A model generated the notes under the pieces. That model saw nothing but the letters and a program-made list of their open reading frames with translations. It ran no database searches and was not told the origin of the DNA. Position numbers and translations under genes: made by a program. This document shows positions 60,570-64,000 of a DNA stretch of 64,000 nucleotides, one piece after another. Position 1 is the first letter of the stretch, and each line of letters opens with the position of its first letter. The stretch covers positions 434,001 to 498,000 of the forward strand of contig NZ_BAABAY010000002.1 of NCBI RefSeq assembly GCF_039537665.1, given 5' to 3'. Origin of the DNA: Gaetbulibacter_A aestuarii. Its GTDB lineage: Bacteria; Bacteroidota; Bacteroidia; Flavobacteriales; Flavobacteriaceae.

Positions 60570-62477
60570 ATGAGTAATTATCACATTAAAAATTTAGAAG
60601 AATATTTTCAGGTCTATCGAAAATCAATACGGAATCCCGAAGGTTTTTGGGAGGAAGTTGCTGAAGAACATTTTATGTGGCATAAAAAGTGGGATCGCGT
60701 GTTAGATTGGGATTTCACTAAACCCGAAGTAAAATGGTTTGAAGGCGCCAAATTGAATATTACCGAAAATTGTATCGACAGGCATTTGAGGATACGTGGT
60801 GACAAAACCGCTATTTTATTCGAACCTAACGATCCAAAGGAAGAGGCGCAACATATCAGTTATGCTCAACTTTCGGAACGGGTTAATAAATTTGCCAATG
60901 TTTTAAAAGCTCAGGGTGTTAAAAAAGGCGATCGGGTTTGTATCTATTTGCCGATGATTCCCGAACTCGCAGTTTCTGTTTTGGCTTGCGCCAGAATAGG
61001 GGCCATTCATTCGGTGGTTTTTGCAGGGTTTTCTTCAACAGCATTAGCAACCCGAATCAATGATTGTGATTGTAAAATGGTTATTACCAGCGATGGTTCG
61101 TATCGTGGTGCCAAAACGATCGATTTAAAAGGTATCGTTGATGAGGCTCTGGAGCAGTGTGAAGGTGTGGAAACTGTTCTAATTGCGAAACGCATTCATT
61201 CTGATATCGAAATGAAATCAGGTCGAGATCAATGGTTAGAACCTTTACTCGATGAAGCGTCTGCTGATTGTGAGCCAGAGATTATGGATGCTGAAGACCC
61301 TTTATTTATTCTATATACTTCCGGTTCAACCGGTAAACCAAAAGGCATGGTGCACACCACTGCCGGATATATGGTTTACACCGCTTACACTTTTAAAAAT
61401 GTGTTTCAATATCGTGAAGAAGATGTGTATTGGTGCACAGCAGATATCGGTTGGATTACCGGGCACAGCTACATCGTTTACGGACCTTTAGCTAATGGTG
61501 CCACTACTGTAATGTTTGAAGGCGTGCCGAGTTATCCGGATTTTGGACGTTTTTGGGAGATCGTTGAAAAACACAAGATCAATCAGTTTTATACTGCGCC
61601 AACCGCTATTCGAGCTTTGGCTAAACAAGGCACCGAACTGATTGAAAACCATGATTTGTCGTCATTGAAGGTTCTGGGCTCTGTAGGCGAGCCAATAAAT
61701 GAGGAAGCCTGGCATTGGTACAATGATAATATTGGTCATAAAAATAGTCCGATTGTAGATACCTGGTGGCAAACGGAAACCGGTGGTATCATGATCACAC
61801 CAATTCCATATGTTACCCCAACCAAACCAACATATGCCACCTTACCTTTCCCGGGTATTCAACCTGCCTTGATGGACGAGAACGGAAAGGAAATTAAAGG
61901 CAATCAAGCCGATGGTCGCTTATGCATTAAGTTTCCATGGCCCAGTATGGCGCGCACCATTTGGGGTAATCATCAACGTTATAAAGACACGTATTTCTCA
62001 GCATTTGAAAATATGTACTTTACCGGAGATGGTGCCTTACGCGATGAGGTAGGTTATTACCGAATAACAGGTCGCGTTGATGATGTGATCATTGTTTCCG
62101 GTCATAATTTAGGAACAGCGCCTATCGAAGATGCCGTTAACGAGCATCCAGCCGTAGCGGAAAGTGCCATTGTTGGTTTCCCCCATGATGTAAAAGGAAA
62201 TGCCTTGTATGGTTATGTGATCTTAAAGAATTTCGGTGAAACACGTAATCAGGATAATTTGAGAAAAGAGATCAATCAAATGATCACCGAACAAATCGGA
62301 CCAATTGCCAAACTGGATAAAATTCAATTTACTCAAGGATTACCGAAAACACGCTCCGGTAAGATCATGCGCCGAATTCTAAGAAAAATAGCGAGTAAAG
62401 ACACAAGTAACCTTGGCGATACCAGCACTTTATTGAATCCGGAAGTTGTTCAGGACATTATTGATAATGCTTTGTAA
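60570..62477 (+). CDS. acs: Acetyl-CoA synthetase (acetate-CoA ligase)
   Basis: 635 residues. The adenylation P-loop is YTSGSTGKPKGMVHTT near residue 248, with YWCTADIGWITGHSYIVYGP, DTWWQTETGGIMITPIP, the hinge YYRITGRVDDVIIVSGHNLG and the C-terminal catalytic Lys598 in TRSGKIMRRILRKIA, the site that acetylation inactivates in homologues. It converts acetate, ATP and CoA to acetyl-CoA. It lies 89 bp after the VC_2705-type symporter, so uptake and activation are probably coordinated. Confidence 0.98.
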   Translation: MSNYHIKNLEEYFQVYRKSIRNPEGFWEEVAEEHFMWHKKWDRVLDWDFTKPEVKWFEGAKLNITENCIDRHLRIRGDKTAILFEPNDPKEEAQHISYAQLSERVNKFANVLKAQGVKKGDRVCIYLPMIPELAVSVLACARIGAIHSVVFAGFSSTALATRINDCDCKMVITSDGSYRGAKTIDLKGIVDEALEQCEGVETVLIAKRIHSDIEMKSGRDQWLEPLLDEASADCEPEIMDAEDPLFILYTSGSTGKPKGMVHTTAGYMVYTAYTFKNVFQYREEDVYWCTADIGWITGHSYIVYGPLANGATTVMFEGVPSYPDFGRFWEIVEKHKINQFYTAPTAIRALAKQGTELIENHDLSSLKVLGSVGEPINEEAWHWYNDNIGHKNSPIVDTWWQTETGGIMITPIPYVTPTKPTYATLPFPGIQPALMDENGKEIKGNQADGRLCIKFPWPSMARTIWGNHQRYKDTYFSAFENMYFTGDGALRDEVGYYRITGRVDDVIIVSGHNLGTAPIEDAVNEHPAVAESAIVGFPHDVKGNALYGYVILKNFGETRNQDNLRKEINQMITEQIGPIAKLDKIQFTQGLPKTRSGKIMRRILRKIASKDTSNLGDTSTLLNPEVVQDIIDNAL

Positions 62478-62486
62478 AGATCCGGA

Positions 62487-63149
62487 TTAAAATCCACTGA
62501 GCAGATAATCCCAGTTCAGGTGCTTTTGTTTATCCAGTCGCGCCAGGATTTTTAAGAAAATCACGGCAGTTATCAAGGCGTCACCACTTGCGGTATGTCG
62601 GTCCACTTTAGGCACTTTGAGTTCTTTGCAAAGATCGTCTAGAGAATAATGCGGTAAATTCTCGCGATAAATGATGTGTTTAGATTTTCTGTATAACACA
62701 CCGGTATCGATAAATGTGTTTTTTAGTTTTCCCAGGCCGTTTCGTTTGAGCATTTCGTTTATCATGTTCTTATCAAAATTGGCATGATGCGCGATTAGAA
62801 CGCTGTCTTTAATGTAAGCTAGGAAGGCTTTAATGGCTTCCAATTCAGATATTTTTTCCTTTCCGGTGCGTAGTAATTCGTGGATCTTAACAGTTTCAGG
62901 TTTAAAAATCTCCTGATGTACATATAATTCTAAACTATTTTTTACCGCTATGATCTTTCCGGTAAAAGCCACAGCACCAATAGAAAGCACACGGTCTTCT
63001 TTCGTATTTAATCCTGTAGTTTCTGTATCAAATGCAACAAATCGGGTAGCGTCGATCTCGGGATTTGATTTATTTTCAAAGAGATCTAAATAAGACTGAA
63101 AAAATTCAGGATATTCCTTTTTTTCTTTTCTGAACCAATGAAACGCCAT
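62487..63149 (-). CDS. 3'-5' exonuclease (DnaQ/PolC-type)
   Basis: 220 residues. The DEDDh signature is visible: ExoI FVAFDTETTGLNTKEDRVLS (Asp-Thr-Glu), ExoII IAHHANFDKNMINEML (Asp) and ExoIII HTASGDALITA (His and Asp). The protein is single-domain, without a polymerase or UvrC-like extension, and may act in proofreading, repair or RNA turnover. Its start is adjacent to the stop of the DUF294 gene (no gap), a pairing typical of CBS/DUF294 nucleotidyltransferase plus DnaQ-like genes. Confidence 0.93.
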   Translation of the reverse strand: MAFHWFRKEKKEYPEFFQSYLDLFENKSNPEIDATRFVAFDTETTGLNTKEDRVLSIGAVAFTGKIIAVKNSLELYVHQEIFKPETVKIHELLRTGKEKISELEAIKAFLAYIKDSVLIAHHANFDKNMINEMLKRNGLGKLKNTFIDTGVLYRKSKHIIYRENLPHYSLDDLCKELKVPKVDRHTASGDALITAVIFLKILARLDKQKHLNWDYLLSGF

Positions 63150-64000
63150 TTAAATAAAGTTTTTAAGATCGAAACGGATTTTTAAGGTTTCCTGAACATC
63201 GTGTATGGGTTTAAAACAGCGTTTTAATTTAAGTTTTTCTTCCTTGGTTAAACTCTCTAAAGAAATATATTTTCCGGAGTTTCCGTGAAGTAAACCTTGC
63301 TTGGTTTTAAACTTCAACAGGGCTTTGAATGCATAGGAACAGGATTCAAACAACTCTTTATTTTCCGGTTCCATGGCGGCTAATTTCTCAAAACGATCTC
63401 CGGTGTTATTAAGATGCTTCACATGTTTACTCAAAATTAATAAGCGTCCGGCGTCAATCAAAGGCATCATAGCACGATTCTTAATATTGAACAGGTCCTT
63501 TTGTTCATCATGATCTTCAACAACAAATTGTCTGAAGAAACTCAATGGCGACGGACTTTTAACTGCATTGCTTCCCATAAATTTAAAGAAAGCCGATGTG
63601 TTTTCTAAGGCATCAAAAATAGCATCCGATAATTCATCCACTAAAGATCTTTCTCCATAAACACAGTTGTAATCAAAAAAAATGGAAGAGAGCAAAATTG
63701 CTTTCTCGTTTGGCTGTAGGATCCAATTTCGAAACTGTTGTTTCCATTCCGTTAGTGAGAGGCACCATTCAGGATTACTTCCCATCATATCAGCATCACA
63801 ATATTCAAAACCTATTTTATTCAATGCTTTGGTAATATGATTGGCGAGTTCCAAAAAATATTCTTTTGTCTTTTCGTATTTAGCTTCGGGCACATCTTCA
63901 AAAACTAAAGCATTATCCTGATCTGTAAAAAGTAATTGTTCCCCTCGACCTTGACTACCCAGTGCCATCCATGCAAATTTCACCGGAGGTTTAGAATTCA
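63150..64000 (-). CDS. DUF294 nucleotidyltransferase-like protein, 5' end beyond window
   Basis: 283 codons are present; the frame stays open through the right edge (..NSKPPVKFAWMALGSQGRGE), so the N-terminal part, usually with cyclic-nucleotide-binding and CBS domains, lies outside. The nucleotidyltransferase core GSQGRGEQLLFTDQDNALVF and the DUF294 C-terminal domain (FNIKNRAMMPLIDAGRLLIL) are clear. Family members are putative signal-transduction nucleotidyltransferases, often paired with an exonuclease as here. The GTG at 63983 is internal and not the start. Confidence 0.92.
   Translation of the reverse strand, partial: NSKPPVKFAWMALGSQGRGEQLLFTDQDNALVFEDVPEAKYEKTKEYFLELANHITKALNKIGFEYCDADMMGSNPEWCLSLTEWKQQFRNWILQPNEKAILLSSIFFDYNCVYGERSLVDELSDAIFDALENTSAFFKFMGSNAVKSPSPLSFFRQFVVEDHDEQKDLFNIKNRAMMPLIDAGRLLILSKHVKHLNNTGDRFEKLAAMEPENKELFESCSYAFKALLKFKTKQGLLHGNSGKYISLESLTKEEKLKLKRCFKPIHDVQETLKIRFDLKNFI

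Overview
The window looks like chromosomal DNA of a marine-type Flavobacteriaceae (Bacteroidota). Direct signs are gliding-motility genes gldF and gldG, type IX secretion sorting domains, the bacillithiol deacetylase bshB1, AT-rich DNA, weak Shine-Dalgarno sequences, and repeated promoters of the Bacteroidota form (TTTG at -33, TAnnTTTG at -7). Almost everything is an ordinary chromosomal gene. No phage, insertion sequence or CRISPR array was seen.

Layout. 1-6835 (minus): a tightly packed seven-gene operon of a TetR regulator, ABC1-family kinase, flavin reductase, Rossmann/DUF2867 protein, a 48-residue DUF2256 zinc-ribbon protein, a DASH cryptochrome/photolyase and an iron-sulfur (FeS-BCP) photolyase cut by the left edge. 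It is the most system-like locus here, and a 30-bp dyad upstream is a candidate TetR operator. 6963-9664: two secreted-protein genes and a small membrane protein/XRE pair. 9698-15565: an oxidoreductase, sodium symporter, 36-residue membrane peptide and PIG-L deacetylase operon, plus a secreted orphan. 15693-20606: CorA, an MscS-like channel, a lipoprotein, Maf, KdsC and a DUF2520 protein. 20756-27470: CcsBA cytochrome c heme lyase, a SatD/DUF3307 pair behind three 28-bp tandem iterons, a HAD phosphatase, a TMEM175-like channel and a DUF2490 protein. 27564-33453: PckA with an SLC13 transporter, bshB1, tRNA-His and an M28 peptidase.

33540-42720 is the accessory, gene-decay part. It holds a small secreted orphan, a lipocalin-like lipoprotein broken by one stop codon, a cold-shock gene with a long leader, a DUF6090 protein, a complete tandem duplication (about 2.35 kb per unit) of a secreted DUF5060 glycoside-hydrolase-like gene with its promoter and 3' flank, a NIPSNAP protein and a heavily decayed NTF2/SnoaL-like pseudogene.

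42720-64000 returns to housekeeping: a thioesterase-like protein, DUF3108, a universal stress protein, DUF4870, dnaN, gldF and gldG with an extra membrane gene between them, a SAM hydroxide adenosyltransferase, PhoH, a structured flavobacterial RNA/repeat element before purC, an S9 peptidase, a DUF1624 membrane protein, and an uptake/acetate module (AGCS symporter, DUF4212 plus SSS symporter, acs). A DnaQ-like exonuclease and a DUF294 nucleotidyltransferase, cut by the right edge, close the window.

All calls come from reading the sequence and remembered family features. No database search was run.
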